A DNA stretch of 64,000 bases, taken from the NCBI RefSeq assembly GCF_009389715.1, contig NC_052407.1, forward strand, positions 1,248,501 to 1,312,500, read 5' to 3'. Both the position numbers and the translations under genes were made by a program. Position 1 is the stretch's first letter; each line of letters starts with the position of its first letter. Of the stretch, positions 36,051 through 48,462 are shown piece by piece. The notes under the pieces are model-generated. The model did no database searches, was not told where the DNA came from, and saw only the letters and a list, made by a program, of their open reading frames with translations. Source of the stretch: Phoenix dactylifera. Its lineage: Eukaryota; Streptophyta; Magnoliopsida; Arecales; Arecaceae.

Positions 36051-36129
36051 TCTTAATTGAAAATTTTCTCTGATCATTTAATAATAATAAAATCATGAGA
36101 CTAAAAAAATCTCGGAGAATTTGGACATT

Positions 36130-37560
36130 TTCATCGATATCCTTTCATATGCCCAATATAATTTCCTTTGTTATATGCTCAATAATTGCATATATTGAAT
36201 TTTCGCAAAATCTTACTATCTCCTGTATATGAATTCTAGAAGAGATGGGATCATCTCCAATTTAAGGTCGAACTAGATAAATATACTTCTCAATCAAAGA
36301 CCATCCATATATCACATGATGGTCCCTGATGAAGCAGGGCAATGATGGAACACGACATGTAAATCCTAGGCCTCACTCCATCACAGACCATCCTGCTAGA
36401 CACTAATGACCTATGATAAAGAGCTAGATTCCTATCGGTCAATTGCGAATTGGAGACGATCCAAACCCATTTAAGAGACAATCTTAGATGGATATATTCT
36501 CATATCAGTGGTATCTTATTGTGATATCCTGGCAAATCTCGATTTCAATGTCAAATTTGGAAACTTGTGAAACATCAGCTATAAATAGTGGTCATATGAG
36601 ATTATTAGATAGGCCATGTGAATGATAGCTCGACATGGGACTTCTTTGAGGATGATGTTTCACTCCATGGAGGAAAATCCCTAAACTCTAATGGTATATT
36701 TCAAGTTATTTTCTCCTTCTAATTTCCTATCTTATGTTTTCCATTGTATATTCTTTGGTATATATCAGTCTCCTGCTTATCAGTTCTGATGTTCTCTCTG
36801 CTTCTCTCTAATATTTGTGAAATGGTATCATTCAAAACAATATTTCTGATATGATGAATACACATCCTTGATTACTTGCATTGCTGATGACTGCAAGTTT
36901 ATTTTAAGCATGAAATACTCTAGGAAAGATATTTTGAAAAACTATAATACATTGCCGGCCTAAATGGGATGCCACCACTCCTTCGAAAAAACTCCTAAAC
37001 TTATTCTATTTTGAGATTTTTTTTTTCTTTGTAGATTTATGATGGACCGAGCTTTTAAACTCTGCAGTCATTTCTTCTCCCATGAAGTGAATCCATGAGG
37101 AAGCCATGTTTATCCTGAAAAAAAAAAAAATAGAATGAAAATAAGTAGCAGAAACATAGGTTTAACTGATAACCGTTGAAAAAACCGTTCGTAAAAAGTA
37201 AAACTATGGTGTCGAGTAATATACTAGAGCACAATTTTCTTGTAACCCAAAATATATTCTAAACGTCTTTTTTCTTTCCCTCATGATTTATAATCTCATG
37301 TAATCATTCATATATAGAATTTAATTTAATAAGGAACTAGTACTTAAAAATCTAGATCTTTTTTGAATAAATTTTCGTTTGGTGCCTCTCACATTATTCT
37401 TGGTTCAATCATTATAGACCATTTCTTTCAGAAAAAAAAAATCGACAAATATACAAGAAACTTGCATATCATCATTTATGCAAAATAAAATAGACGTTTT
37501 ACTTGTTAATAATCCGTCAATTCGCCACATGCAACTTTCTGTTAAGATTATTAGAACCAT
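36130..37560 (+). repeat. Block Y, copy 2 (uninterrupted)
   Basis: Second copy of the sequence at 30780-34150 without the solo-LTR-like insertion. It has an internal inverted similarity (GGGATCATCTCCAATTTAAG and AATTGGAGACGATCC), so block Y may itself be an old transposon. No coding capacity recognised. Confidence 0.6.
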
Positions 37561-38019
37561 AAACACGCTTCTCACGAAGTGCATGAAGGAAAGCAAAGGA
37601 CATTATCGGTTTACATTAGACGCCATAACTCGCATCATCTTTGAAGTAAGCTTAACGATAGAGCCTTTTATCAATCTTTAACAGGGAGGAGCAAGGCTAT
37701 GGATTTGAAAGACCACTCGCTACCTCCCGTCGCAACTGATATTCCAAATGATTGCACCACTGAGGTCCAGAGTCCGATCCCAGCAATCCACCTCCTCCCA
37801 AATTGGTTGCCTCTCCACAGTGCCATTTGAGAGGCTGCTCGCAGGCAGCTGCCCGTTTTGGGGGAAAGAACTCAGGCGTTTTCAAGCCTTTCTCGCGTTC
37901 GGGGCATTGGCGTTGGGTGCACCAAGTTCTCCATGCATGGGCAATGGATTCCAAGGCTCCCAACACTTCATTCGCGAGTGGCCTCGCTATCAATTCCCCT
38001 AGACACCTCGGCTGCTTTT

Positions 38020-38416
38020 TGGGCACCTCCGACGGAGATGGGGAAGAAGCTTTTGCGGCAGCACCAAATGCAAGTTCCCTTTGGATAGGTCATGGGAGTG
38101 GAAGAAATCTGCGAAAAAAGAGATGATTCTCTGGACTTCCATGAGGCATGAACCCTTGGAGCCGCCCATGATCGTGTTCTATGCAATAACCTATCAGTTT
38201 GACTAGATGTGGGTGCATAGCCTCCATCTCCAAGAAGACAAACTGGTCTAAATGCTTCTGGTGGATGTGGTCGGGCATGAAACAGACGGCGTGCGAGGTT
38301 GGGGAGTGCAGTTCTTTTACCAACAGCAATGGCAAATTTGCTGATGAGGTTGGCCACGGATCTGATGATCGGTGTTTTGATGTAATCTTTCTTAGTTGAA
38401 AATCCGATGTATTCAA
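38020..38416 (-). pseudogene. RLCK (PBS1-like, subfamily VII type) kinase fragment
   Basis: The minus-strand frame from 38416 contains MHPHLVKLIGYCIEHDHGRL, GFMPHGSPENHLFFRR and LPLP, matching the end of the N-lobe and hinge of RLCK-VII kinases (HPHLVKLIGYCIE, FMPRGSLENHLFRR, LPLPW). After a frame change the next piece reads ELAFGAAAKA, matching the helix that follows. The glycine loop, the catalytic HRD and DFG, and the whole C-lobe are missing, and a stop replaces the Trp after LPLP. It is a degraded fragment, possibly retained from a captured cDNA or an old duplicate. Sequence at 37690-38020 may be part of it but is unrecognisable. Confidence 0.75.
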
Positions 38417-38420
38417 ATGC

Positions 38421-39633
38421 TATTCTTTATTCATAAAGCACTGAAAAATTGGACTTCTTCTTATTATTCGAGTAATGTTTTTCCATGACTACATTTGCTC
38501 TATCTGGAGTCTAGGCTCTGGCCTAGGTAAGGTCGGGTAGGTATAGAGCAGTGGTTGGGGATTAGCCTCTCTTGATCTCAATCCAAAAAAAAAAATGAAC
38601 TTTATTTTTCGAATAATATTATCCCCACATTTTGCTCTTAGGAACCGAAAATTAAAGTTAGCGAAGTTATTGGACTGGAAATTTTAGTTATAGTCGATGG
38701 GGACTCTCTGTTATAGGGGTGGGAATTAATTACCTTTTTTTTTTTTTTAAGATCATCGTCAACCAAATACACAGTGCTTAAAAGAAGCACATTTAGAATC
38801 CATATCTTCCATACTCTTTTATTTATATATACCTCATTGACTATCAATATTAAATGATCGAAGCCCACAAATGGAACGCAAACTACACCCCTTATCAATC
38901 TATTTGTTATGTTTATCTAAAAAAGAAAAAGAAAACAAAAACACCAGATGTTACTAGACGACCTGATCTGACTATTCACAAATTTCAAAGTTATTTTGTG
39001 TTTTTAAATAATCTGGTCACTTTAACCTAACTGAATCAGAAGAAGAAAAAGAAGAAGGGCAGAAAGAGCACATACTTCAGTACTTTCAAAATACCTTATC
39101 CAAAGTTCACCACTGGAGGGCTAGGCGGCCAGAGCCATGCAGGTTTAGGTTTACGGAGAGCTATTGATAAGGGCTATGGGAATGGGCAAATGAAGTAGCC
39201 CAAAGCCATGCCATCCCAACCTCAAGCCATTTTCCCCCGTGCTCAAGGTTGAAGCATGTCTTTCCAGAAATTTGCCGATATATTCGATAGAAATTTTCCA
39301 GCCAAGAGGTCGATGATTCATTCCTGAACCAAGGCCAGCTTTATTCCTGCTAGGACGTATGGGAGTTTATGGGGCATATATATAGACCGAGACCTTCCAT
39401 TATATGAACTCAAGCAGGACTTGCAACGGCGGAGACCACGCCTAGCGGCAATAAAAAGGCCGCCTTTGGAGCACGAGGCTCCAAGCTCTTGCCTGCTGCT
39501 TTTGGTACAGAATAATACAACTTTGTCCTACGTCAAGAGGCTGGGATATTCACACAAATAAAGCTTAGACCTCCAACATCCAAATAACCATGGTGGTGCC
39601 AGTCTTCGCCTGAGGTCCCAACTTTTGTCACAA
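38421..39633. other. Spacer, nothing recognised
   Basis: Contains poly-A and poly-T runs (38584, 38735). A moderately GC-rich stretch at 39060-39560 has a TATATATA sequence at 39377, but no open frame or domain. Confidence 0.4.
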
Positions 39634-39953
39634 GAGTAAATTATATTTATTATACTTGTATCTAATAATTTGTAAAATAAAATTTATACTTATATCCATT
39701 AGTTAAATCATTTATTTTATGTGAAAAGTCAAAATTACTCTTAAGTAAAAAAAAAAGATATCGTTGTTATATCACTTAAAGATTATTTTGGTTATTTTTA
39801 AATTTTTTTTCTGATGTGGTGGTTGGATCACATTTAAGGTTAACGGTTTAACTAATATCCAGTTAGGTCATAGGTTGAAGTATTGGATAAAAATAAATCT
39901 CAAAAGGATAAGTATAAATTTTTTAAACTATTCTATATAAATGTAATTTATCC
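39634..39953. mobile_element. MITE with long terminal inverted repeats
   Basis: About 320 bp. The left end (GTAAATTATATTTAT ... AAATTTATACTTAT) is the inverse of the right end (ATAAGTATAAATTT ... ATGTAATTTATCCC), giving TIRs of about 55 bp. A second inner inversion pairs TTAGTTAAATCA with GGTTTAACTAAT. Mutator-like by TIR length, but no target duplication was established. Confidence 0.65.
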
Positions 39954-41479
39954 CAAATTTTAAGAGAATTCTTGTAATTTATTATTTATCAAAATAATGT
40001 TAAGTTTGCATATCTAGGTTCTACGGTTCATACTTCCAAAAGTTTCAAACCTCAGGCCAGAACAATCACGGTCTTCTATCATGCACACACTTTTATACAC
40101 GGGCAATCGTGGTTTTATAGCAAGTAGATGGTTTTTTTTTCTGGTATGAAGTTAGCAGGATACATTTAGCCTCAGAGATCGATTTGTTCCATTCAACTAA
40201 TGAAGCTATTGGTGTCGTATTTCTAGATGAGTAGGTAATTGTGTGGTGGTATACCTCACGTTTACTCTAGAACTCTTCTTATCATTTTCACTACATAATA
40301 AGGACACCGTATTGATTCCATCAAAAATAACAACATAGATATATGATGATATATAAAACTGATCCTTATTATAATTTATGTAAATTATTGTCATAATAAT
40401 CATAATTATTTTATATAACGATTAAATAATATTAATCTGTTATTATAATAATACATATATTGATATATTTATGGTTATAATAGTGCAAGGATTGTTATAA
40501 TTTTAAATTATTTTGTACCGATATAGCTCATACGGTAATTATTTTTATACTAATCCAATAATAGTTTAAAAATTCTTTGTATTATAATTATAAAAATTAT
40601 ATGATTATTATGATAGTGAAAAAGAAAAGTAATCGGTTCATCTTTTTGAAGAACCAAATAGTTTGGTAATTGCATTTACAGTTTTCAAACAATTCTAGTT
40701 TTAATTGCAATTTTTTCAAACAGACCCCAAGATTGCAACTAAAATTGCAGGTCCTGTCATTTTAGCTGCAATGCATCAAGTGGCAATTGGAATTGCAAAC
40801 TGCAAATGAATCACAAGCAATCAAAATGCTAAATTAGTTGCTGCAGTTCCAATTACAGCAATGGAAACTACAAGTTGTCTACTCGCAAAACGAACAGCCT
40901 GTTATATAAAGACCATATTGTGGATCTAAAATAAATATTTATAATAAAGCAAGATCTTATATAGACCTGGACCTACCTGCCGCGGAACCTGACCTTTGCT
41001 GTCCCATCTTAGACTAAAAATAGGCTATCTGACACAGACCTAGGAAGTGATAGTCAGAGGTCACAAATTCTAGGCCTGAAGGCAAAGCAAATCTGATCTG
41101 GTTCAAGCTTTGGATCGTAACCAGTCACCTATCATGCCATTAAATAACCCTTCCACGTACTTTTTTTTAAAAAAAAATGAGAAGGTATTCACAAGAGAGA
41201 TCGATAGTTTTACAGGTTGGCGAGAGAGGTTACAGCCAGTAAAAAAAAAGCCAGAGAGAGAGAGAGAGAGAGCTTTCAAGGATTACAACAATCTTAAGGG
41301 ACGAAAACAAGAAGAGAGGGCTACCGAGATTTCCAAAATGCTGAGAGAAGATGCATGGCTACCGGCTGGTCCAGGAGTCTTCACTATCCTTTTCCAAAAC
41401 TGATGCAGAAGACATCAGTATAGTGAGAAAAAAATCAGAACAGAAGGAGCGGCGATTAAGATAAAAGCCGGTATATCTT
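39954..41479. other. AT-rich spacer
   Basis: Very AT-rich at 40200-40640. The 40640-40910 stretch repeats TTGCAATT/AATTGCA motifs many times and ends AAAACGAACAGCCTG, a MITE-like terminus without a clear partner. A (GA)n run lies at 41252-41273. No gene. Confidence 0.4.
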
Positions 41480-42297
41480 TGCTTCTACAAGTGAGCGACC
41501 AATGATTCAGCATTGACGAAGCCAAAAGAGCCACTGCAGAAGGAGCGGAGCGTTTGTGTAGGAGGCTCCGGCATTTCTTTCATTCCAGCATGACCATGCG
41601 ACAGCTTCAATTAACGTGAAGATTGCATGCCTCATTTGAGGAGGAATCCAATGGGATTATAGATGAAGGATAGAGCCCGTTGGGAGAGGCACATCAAAAG
41701 AGGAACAAATAGCTTCCCATATTTCAGAAATAAATTAAACAGATAAAGGAGGAAGATATGTTTCTCAGATTCTATATATAGAATCATCGAAGAAAGTGCA
41801 GCCACCCATTGACTTGCACAATTTTTTAGAGAGATTTTTCCTGGTATTCAGTTTTTCCTGAAAATTCGCCAGCAAAGATAAGAGGCATGGTCACTTCAGC
41901 CTGAGATTGAGGAGAATCCGGACATTTGAGACACCACTGTTGATGTCTGTGGTTAAAGAAAGCAGCCCCCTTATTATCAGATTTCAAACGAGTTAAGCTA
42001 TATAGAAGGTAGGAAAGTCCTGACTAAGAGAAATGTCCATTAACAAACAAACTTTCCAAAAGAGAGCGTCTAACCCATTTCCAGCAATATATTTGGATTG
42101 ATTCCAGAGAGGAGGAAGGCAACTACTCGTTTAGAGGGCAGAACGGGTCAGCAGCTGTCTTCATAGGCTCTGCTCGTTCGAATTCAGCTAGAGCAATACA
42201 ATTGGGATCCTGTAAGGACATCCCATCATAAATATGTTGGTCGCGAGGACGTCCCAATAAAGAATGAGAGCCCGGGCTACGTTGCGAAGATGGGGAT
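41480..42297 (-). pseudogene. LINE (non-LTR retrotransposon) 3' pol remnant, zf-RVT region
   Basis: In shifting minus-strand frames: FFNHRHQQWCLKCPDSPQSQ near 41930, then EIWEAICSSFDVPLPTGSIL and AVAWSCWNERNAG near 41610. These match the zinc-binding zf-RVT tail of plant L1-type LINE polymerases (QWC..CPDSPES, IWE, LW.IW.ERN.R). The upstream RT and endonuclease were not found, and the remnant stops at the copia-3 boundary. It is a decayed copy; copia-3 landed at its edge or inside it. Confidence 0.6.
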
Positions 42298-43213
42298 TGT
42301 TAGAAATATTAACGATCCTGAGTTTATCTTTACAGACCATAAATAATATAATATATTATTTTGAGTTACTGACAAAGTAAGTGAATGCTGCTAAGAATCT
42401 CAAACCGGACAAAGACTTTTGATTGTGAGTATAGAATCTACAATATTGAACCGAAACCTAGACATCTCGAATAAATAGTGCAACTTGATCTTCTCTCCTT
42501 ACTCTCTTTTTCTATATTTATGATTGTGATGAAAAAACTCATAGGCTTCCATTAAGTGGATAGAGGGACCAAGAGCCTTTTTATAGTACCTTAGATGACT
42601 CTTCATTTTTCTCTTAGTTTCAATGTATTATATTGAATATCTTTATTGAATCCATGTGCATGTATGAACTTGAACCATGTATAAAGACTCCCTTTATGTG
42701 ATCTATAAAGAAGAAAAAGAGTACGTGATAGATTAATTGTACGTTCATCTAATAAGTACAACTTTGGTCCTACCCATTAAATACAATACAATGTCTCAAT
42801 CATTCTTTATATCATAAAACTCTTCATGTACCTTATAGAGTTTTATGATGATATTAATGTGGTCATAAAGGCCACTAATTCCAACATTACATAAAACTCT
42901 TTATATACCTTATAGAGCTTTCTGAAGACATTAATGTAGTTATGAAGGCCAGTAATTCCAGCATTATACCATCATACAAAACTCTTCATATACCATAAAG
43001 AGTTTTGTGATGACGTTAATATGGTCATGAAGGCCACTAATTTCAATATTATATGATTACACAAAACTCTTTATTTACCTTATAGAGTTTTGTGATAACA
43101 TTAATATGGTTATTAAGGCCACTAATTCTAACATTATATCATTACACAAATTTTCATGTATCTTATAGAGTTTTGTGATGACATTAATGTGGTCATGAAG
43201 ACCACTAATTCCA
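42298..43213 (-). repeat. Copia-3 3' LTR
   Basis: Collinear with 47597-48462. Its outer half resembles ordinary LTR sequence; its inner half carries five tandem hairpin units (see the tandem-repeat entry). Confidence 0.9.
42811..43213 (-). repeat. Tandem hairpin repeats in copia-3 3' LTR (5 units)
   Basis: Five units of about 70-90 bp. Each contains the inverted pair CAAAACTCT ... AGAGTTTTG around a short loop (CATGTACCTTAT type), then GATGACATTAATGTGGTCAT and GGCCACTAATTCCA. In element orientation every unit starts with a copy of the LTR terminus (TGGAATTAGTGG). Confidence 0.85.
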
Positions 43214-43487
43214 AACGTTTTCCTACTTAGCCAAATGACCACCTGATGAGTCATTAACCTTCATTGGATTCAACCTGTGGGCACAAATAAACTTTATGCA
43301 CTCAATCTAAATAAGCTACTAACATGGATTATGGCGGTTTCACACCATTTGGCGGTATAATTTCTTCCATGCATCACGACATTAGCAACCTATAAAGATA
43401 AGTCTTAATAAGGAAGAACATGGACTATAGAATTGCTAGCACGTCCATATGCAAAATAGTCCAAATGTATGTCAAATTGATGATCCA

Positions 43488-46400
43488 TTATGTTAAAATG
43501 ACGATCTTTATGTTAAGTTGATGAAACCTGATGTCAATTAACAATCGGTACCGAATTCCTTTATCCTTCCAAAATATGCATATAAGCCTTTTGAGAACCT
43601 TGGTAATATAAGCCTTTTGAGATAAGTCTAGCAACCTTCTATGCTTATCTCGATAAATTTCAATACCAAGAACAAAGGATGCTTCTCCCATATCCTTCAT
43701 TTCAAAGTTTTTGAAAAAAAATCCTTAGTTTCATGCAATAGACTAAGAGCATTACTAGCAAGTAAGATATCATCCATATATAGGACCAATAATATAAACT
43801 TGCTTCCACTAACCTTCAGATATATGCATTCAGCAAATTTGTTTTCTGCAAATCCGAAGGACTTAATGGTATCATGAAACTTAATATACTATTGTATGGA
43901 AGGTTGTTTAAGCCCATATATGGATTTTCTTAATTTACATAATAGTTGCTTCTTGCCCTTTTCAATAAAACCTTCTAATTGTTGCATATAAATGTCCTCA
44001 TCTAGATTTCCATTCAAGAAAACCATTTTTACATCCATTTGATGCAAGTCCAAGTCATAATAAGCTACTAATGCCCTTAAAATCCGAAATGAGTCTTTCT
44101 TTGAAACTAGAGAGAAGGTTTTATTATAATCAATTTCTTCTCTTTGGATGAATCCTTTAGCAATGAGTCTAGCCTTATATCGGTCTATACTACCTTTGGA
44201 GTCCCATTTGGTTTTATACACCCATTTACACCTAATCAAGAGAACTCCTTTTGGTAGTTCAACCAATTCTCAAACATCGTTTTTCCTCATGGATGTCGTT
44301 TCTTCTTTCATTGCATCCTTCCATTGTGTAGACTCATGACTTTCCATGGCTTGTAAAAACGTTATTGGATCATCTTTTATTCCAATATCAAATTCTTGTT
44401 CCTGTAGGTACACAATATAGTCATCCCTAATAGAAGATTTTCTTTGCCTTTTAGATCTTCTTAAATCGACTATATTTTCCTCATGTGTACTTTCTTTATT
44501 GAAATCAACAAGTGTATGGTCATGTTCCTTATGAAGTGGTACCTCTTCACTTGCTCCATTTTAGGAATCAATACCAAGTCTCTTGTATCATGACTCCCAT
44601 TATCAATTCTATTTTCAAAAAACATAGTAGTACTCGTTTCTATTTTCCTAGTGTAATGATTAGGACAATAGAACTTATATCTTTTGGATCTCTTTGGATA
44701 ACCAATAAAGAAACAACTGATGGTTCTTGAATCCAATTTTCTTTCATGTGTATTGTAAAGCTTTGCTTCAGCTGGATAGCCCCCATATATATATATATAT
44801 GATTTAAACTTGGTTTCCTTTCGACCCATAATTCATAAGGAGATTTGGGAACAGTTTTAGTAGGAACCCGGTTTAAAATATACATTGCAGTCTTTATGGC
44901 TTCACCCCACAAGAATTCAGGTAATGTAGAGTCACTAATCATACACCCTGTTATATCTAATATGGTACGGTTACGCCTTTCAGCTATATCATTCTGCTGA
45001 GGCATTCCAGGCATTGTATATTGAGCTACAATACCGTGTTTCTGAAGAAATCTAGCAAATGGTCCCATGCTGCGACCATTCTCATCATATTTTTCATAAT
45101 ATTCACCACTTCTATCTAATTATACAACTTTTATTTGTTTATCAAATTGTTTCTCAACCTCTACTTTGAAAACCTTAAAAGCATCCAAGCTTGAGATTTT
45201 TTCTTAATTAGATAAGCATAACCATTATGTGAGAAGTCATCAATAAAAGTGATGAAATATTTGTCTTCGGATATGGATTGATGAGAAAACGATCCACATA
45301 TATCTGTATGTATCACTTCAAGTAGTCTCGAACTTCTTGTGGAATTTTTTTTGATACTTTTAGTTTGTTTTTTCTTAATGCAATCTATACAAGTACTGAA
45401 GTCCGCAAAGTCAAGAGTTTATAAAACTCTATCCTTTACTAATTTTTCAAGCCTCTTTTCGAGATATGGCCTAATATTTTATGCCACAACCCTGATGAAG
45501 TTTCACTTTCATGACTTGCTTGGTACCAATATTCATATTTACAATGCAGGGTGAGAAGGGAATGAGAAAATGTTGTATCAAGATTCATTTCGTACAAACC
45601 ATCACATAAAATTCCACTACCAATAGAAACATTGTTTTTCATGATAGAGAAGGTTTTAATCTTGAATTCAAAAGTATATTCTTCTGCATCAAGGCGAGAC
45701 AAGAAAATCAAGGTTCTAGAGATAGAAGGAACATAAAATATGTTTGGTAAATCTAAACAAAAACCAGAATCAAGAACAAGTCTGCAAGTTCCAATAGTCT
45801 TTCCTTTAGCTTCTAATTTATTCCCCATGAAAATGGTTTTCTCATTTTTATGTGGGTTGTGGGTTGTCAAAAATTCTTGCATAGAATTACACACATGAAT
45901 TGTGGCATCAAAATCTAACCACCAAGCATTAGAAGGAACGTTAGCTAAATTGGCTTCAAAACACACTAATGAAAGGAATTACCTTTCTTTTCAAGCCCTG
46001 CCTTATGCTTTCTACAATCCTTCTTCACGTCTTTTCTTTTTACAGAAAAAAACATACCGCGGTTTTCTTATCTGCACTGTTAGATGCAGTAGACTGTGCA
46101 CCATTATTTGGTGGCCCTTTTCTTTTAGATTTTTCTTTGCTAGGTCGTTTACCTTTATGACCTTGTGATTCAATGTGGACAGATTGTAATCCTTCTCTCT
46201 TTAATCTCTCTTCCTCTTGCATGCACATCGCAGTAAGTTCATTCATGGTCTACTTATTCATTTGTGTGTTAATAATTGATATTAAATGGACCAAACTACA
46301 AAGGAAGAGAGTTGAGAATGAATTGCACCAAAAAGGGCTCCGAAATAGTCATATTCATAGAATTAAGTTGTTCAGCCAAGTCATGCATTTCTATAATGTG

Positions 46401-46769
46401 TGCACGCACACCACTTATCCCATCATACCTTTTAGTTGTTAAGGTGGTCATAAGAGTCCCCGCAATCGCTTTGTCAGAAGCATTGAATTGTTGCTCAATA
46501 GATGTCAAGAATTCACGAGCCTTAATGTTAGCAGAAACTAATTTGTGAATATTCTTCGCAATTTTGCTCTTCATGATTATAAGGCTTGGGCAGTTGGAAC
46601 ACTCCCAATTTTCATAAAGAGTTTTCTCTTCAGGAGAGCTTTCTACGGTGGGTTCGGTAGGCTCATCAATTCGAAGGCACAAGTCCAGATTTAAACATCC
46701 CAATATAATTAGTATTTGCTCATGCCATTCAGAAAAATTGGAACTATTCAATTCCGAAATATTGGACAT
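43488..46769 (-). pseudogene. Copia-3 gag-pol, RNase H missing
   Basis: In minus-strand order: gag from 46769 (MSNISELNSSNFSEWHEQIL, then TLTTKRYDGISGVRAHIIEM). A basic linker near 46200 follows, with no intact zinc knuckle seen. Protease at 45966 reads WWLDFDATIHVCNS, where the DSGA active site has become DFDA. Gag-pre-integrase is LWHKILGHISKRG. Integrase around 45068 has [18 protein letters not shown] from 44266 has CKWVYKTKWDSKGSIDRYKA and LHQMDVKMVFLNGNLDEDIY, and a minus-strand VLYMDDILLAS near 43770 keeps the YMDD box. The last recognisable block is DMGEASFVLGIEIYRDK near 43690. There are several frame breaks. Confidence 0.88.
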
Positions 46770-47581
46770 ATTTTCTAGAAGTGCTTAAGCCACAACTAAA
46801 ATCACACAAAAATCATGCTATAGGTTATCCTTAATCAGACTTATTACATATAAAGCGCTATTGAGCAATCTAGTGCATCATCATATCCCACCTTTGGGTC
46901 AAGAAAACGACATGCGATCGATTCACTCTATAAGCAATCTATTGCATAGCCATATCCCACTTTTGGGTAAGATATTACGACATGCTAATGATTCACTTAA
47001 TAAGTCTGATGAGTAATCTAGTGCATCATCATAGCCTACCTTTGGGTTAGGATAATGACATGCTAGTAATTCACTCAATAAGTGATGTTCCTTTATTCAC
47101 TTATATAGCATTCATGTTACTAATATTGAATTGGCATCTACCTTTGGTTATAATGAACAATAATTCAATATAGTAACCTTCCATCTTTAATAAATCGCCT
47201 TTGGGCTAATTTATCACCTTATGATGGCAAATCATAATGCTTAATCAACTCCACCATAATATCTTCAAGATTGGGAGCCACTTTGGTGACTACCAAATCA
47301 ATTTGATATATATACTCAATAGTTGATAAGCAATAAGAATATTTCAATATCAAGTATTTCAGACAACATTAAATAATTGATATAACAGAGTCTCAAAACA
47401 ATTTTAATCAATTATTTAAATAAACTAATATGAAATGCTCAATAATTGAAAATTGGTATGTAATACTTAAGAAAGTTATCAACAATTAGTTACTTTCAAG
47501 TAATCACCATATAAGCATATAACATGTCTCCATAAAATCAATGGCAAACTTGATTGGTTTTAAAAAAGTACATTGAAACCT

Positions 47582-47594
47582 CGCTCTGATACCA
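47582..47594 (-). other. Copia-3 primer-binding site (tRNA-iMet)
   Basis: The minus strand reads TGGTATCAGAGCG, two bases inside the 5' LTR, complementary to the initiator tRNA-Met 3' end. Confidence 0.88.
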
Positions 47595-47596
47595 AT

Positions 47597-48462
47597 TGTT
47601 AAAAATATTAAGGATCTTGGGTTTACCTTTACTAATCATAAATAATATAACATATTACCTTGAGCCATTAACATAGCAAGTGAATATTGATAAGAACCTT
47701 CAATCGTCAAACAAAGACTTTTGATCATGAGTATAGAATCTACAATATCGAACCAAAACCTTGAGATCACGAACAAATAGTACAACTTGATCTTCTCTCT
47801 CCTTACTCTCTTTCTCTATGCTTATGGTTGTGATGGAAAACCTCACAAACGTCCATTAAGTGGAGAGAGAGACCAAGAGCCTTTTTATAGTCCCTTAGAC
47901 GATTCTTCCCATCATGAGTCAGTGTTTGGCTCTTCATCTTCCTCCTAGTTTCAATGTATTTTATCGAATATCTTTATTGAATCCATGTGCATGTATGAAC
48001 TTGAACCACGTATAAAGACTTCTTGTACATGATCTATACAAGAAGGAGAAGTGTATGTGATGGATTAATTGTACATTCATCTAATAGGTACAACTTTGGT
48101 CATACCCATTAAATACAATACAATATCTCCATCATTCTTTATATCACAAAACTCTTTATATATCTTATAGAATTTTGTGATGACATTAATGTGGTCATGA
48201 AGACCACTAATTCCAACATTATACAAAACTCTTCATGTACCTTATAGAGTTTTGTAATGACATTAATATGGTCATGAAGATAATTAATTCCAACATTATA
48301 CTATTACACAAAACTTTCATGTGTACCTTAGTTTTGTGATGACATTAATGTAGTCATAAAAGCCACTAATTCCAACAATATTGTATCATTACACAAAACT
48401 CTTTATGTATCTTATAGAGTTTTGTGATGACATTAATGTGGTCATGAAGGCCACTAATTCCA
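47597..48462 (-). repeat. Copia-3 5' LTR
   Basis: Shorter than its partner by 50 bp, in line with carrying four rather than five tandem hairpin units. It has many substitutions relative to the other LTR, so the insertion is old. Confidence 0.9.
48141..48462 (-). repeat. Tandem hairpin repeats in copia-3 5' LTR (4 units)
   Basis: Four units of the same repeat as at 42811-43213. One unit has a shortened stem (CAAAACTTTCATG ... TTAGTTTTG). The copy number differs from the other LTR. Confidence 0.85.

Larger units (their letters stand above)
42298..48462 (-). mobile_element. Copia-3: Ty1/copia element lacking RNase H
   Basis: 6165 bp on the minus strand, with LTRs of 916 and 866 bp that start TGTTA on + and end ATTCCA. 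The PBS, gag, protease, integrase and RT are recognisable, but between the RT end (43488) and the 3' LTR (43213) there is no room for RNase H, so it is internally deleted. No target-site duplication is visible: the flanks are GGGAT and ATAGG. Confidence 0.9.

Noticed and set aside
42811..43213. Regularly spaced hairpin repeats resembling a CRISPR array
   Set aside because: Units are diverged, have no distinct spacers, lie inside a retrotransposon LTR and occur in a plant nuclear genome.
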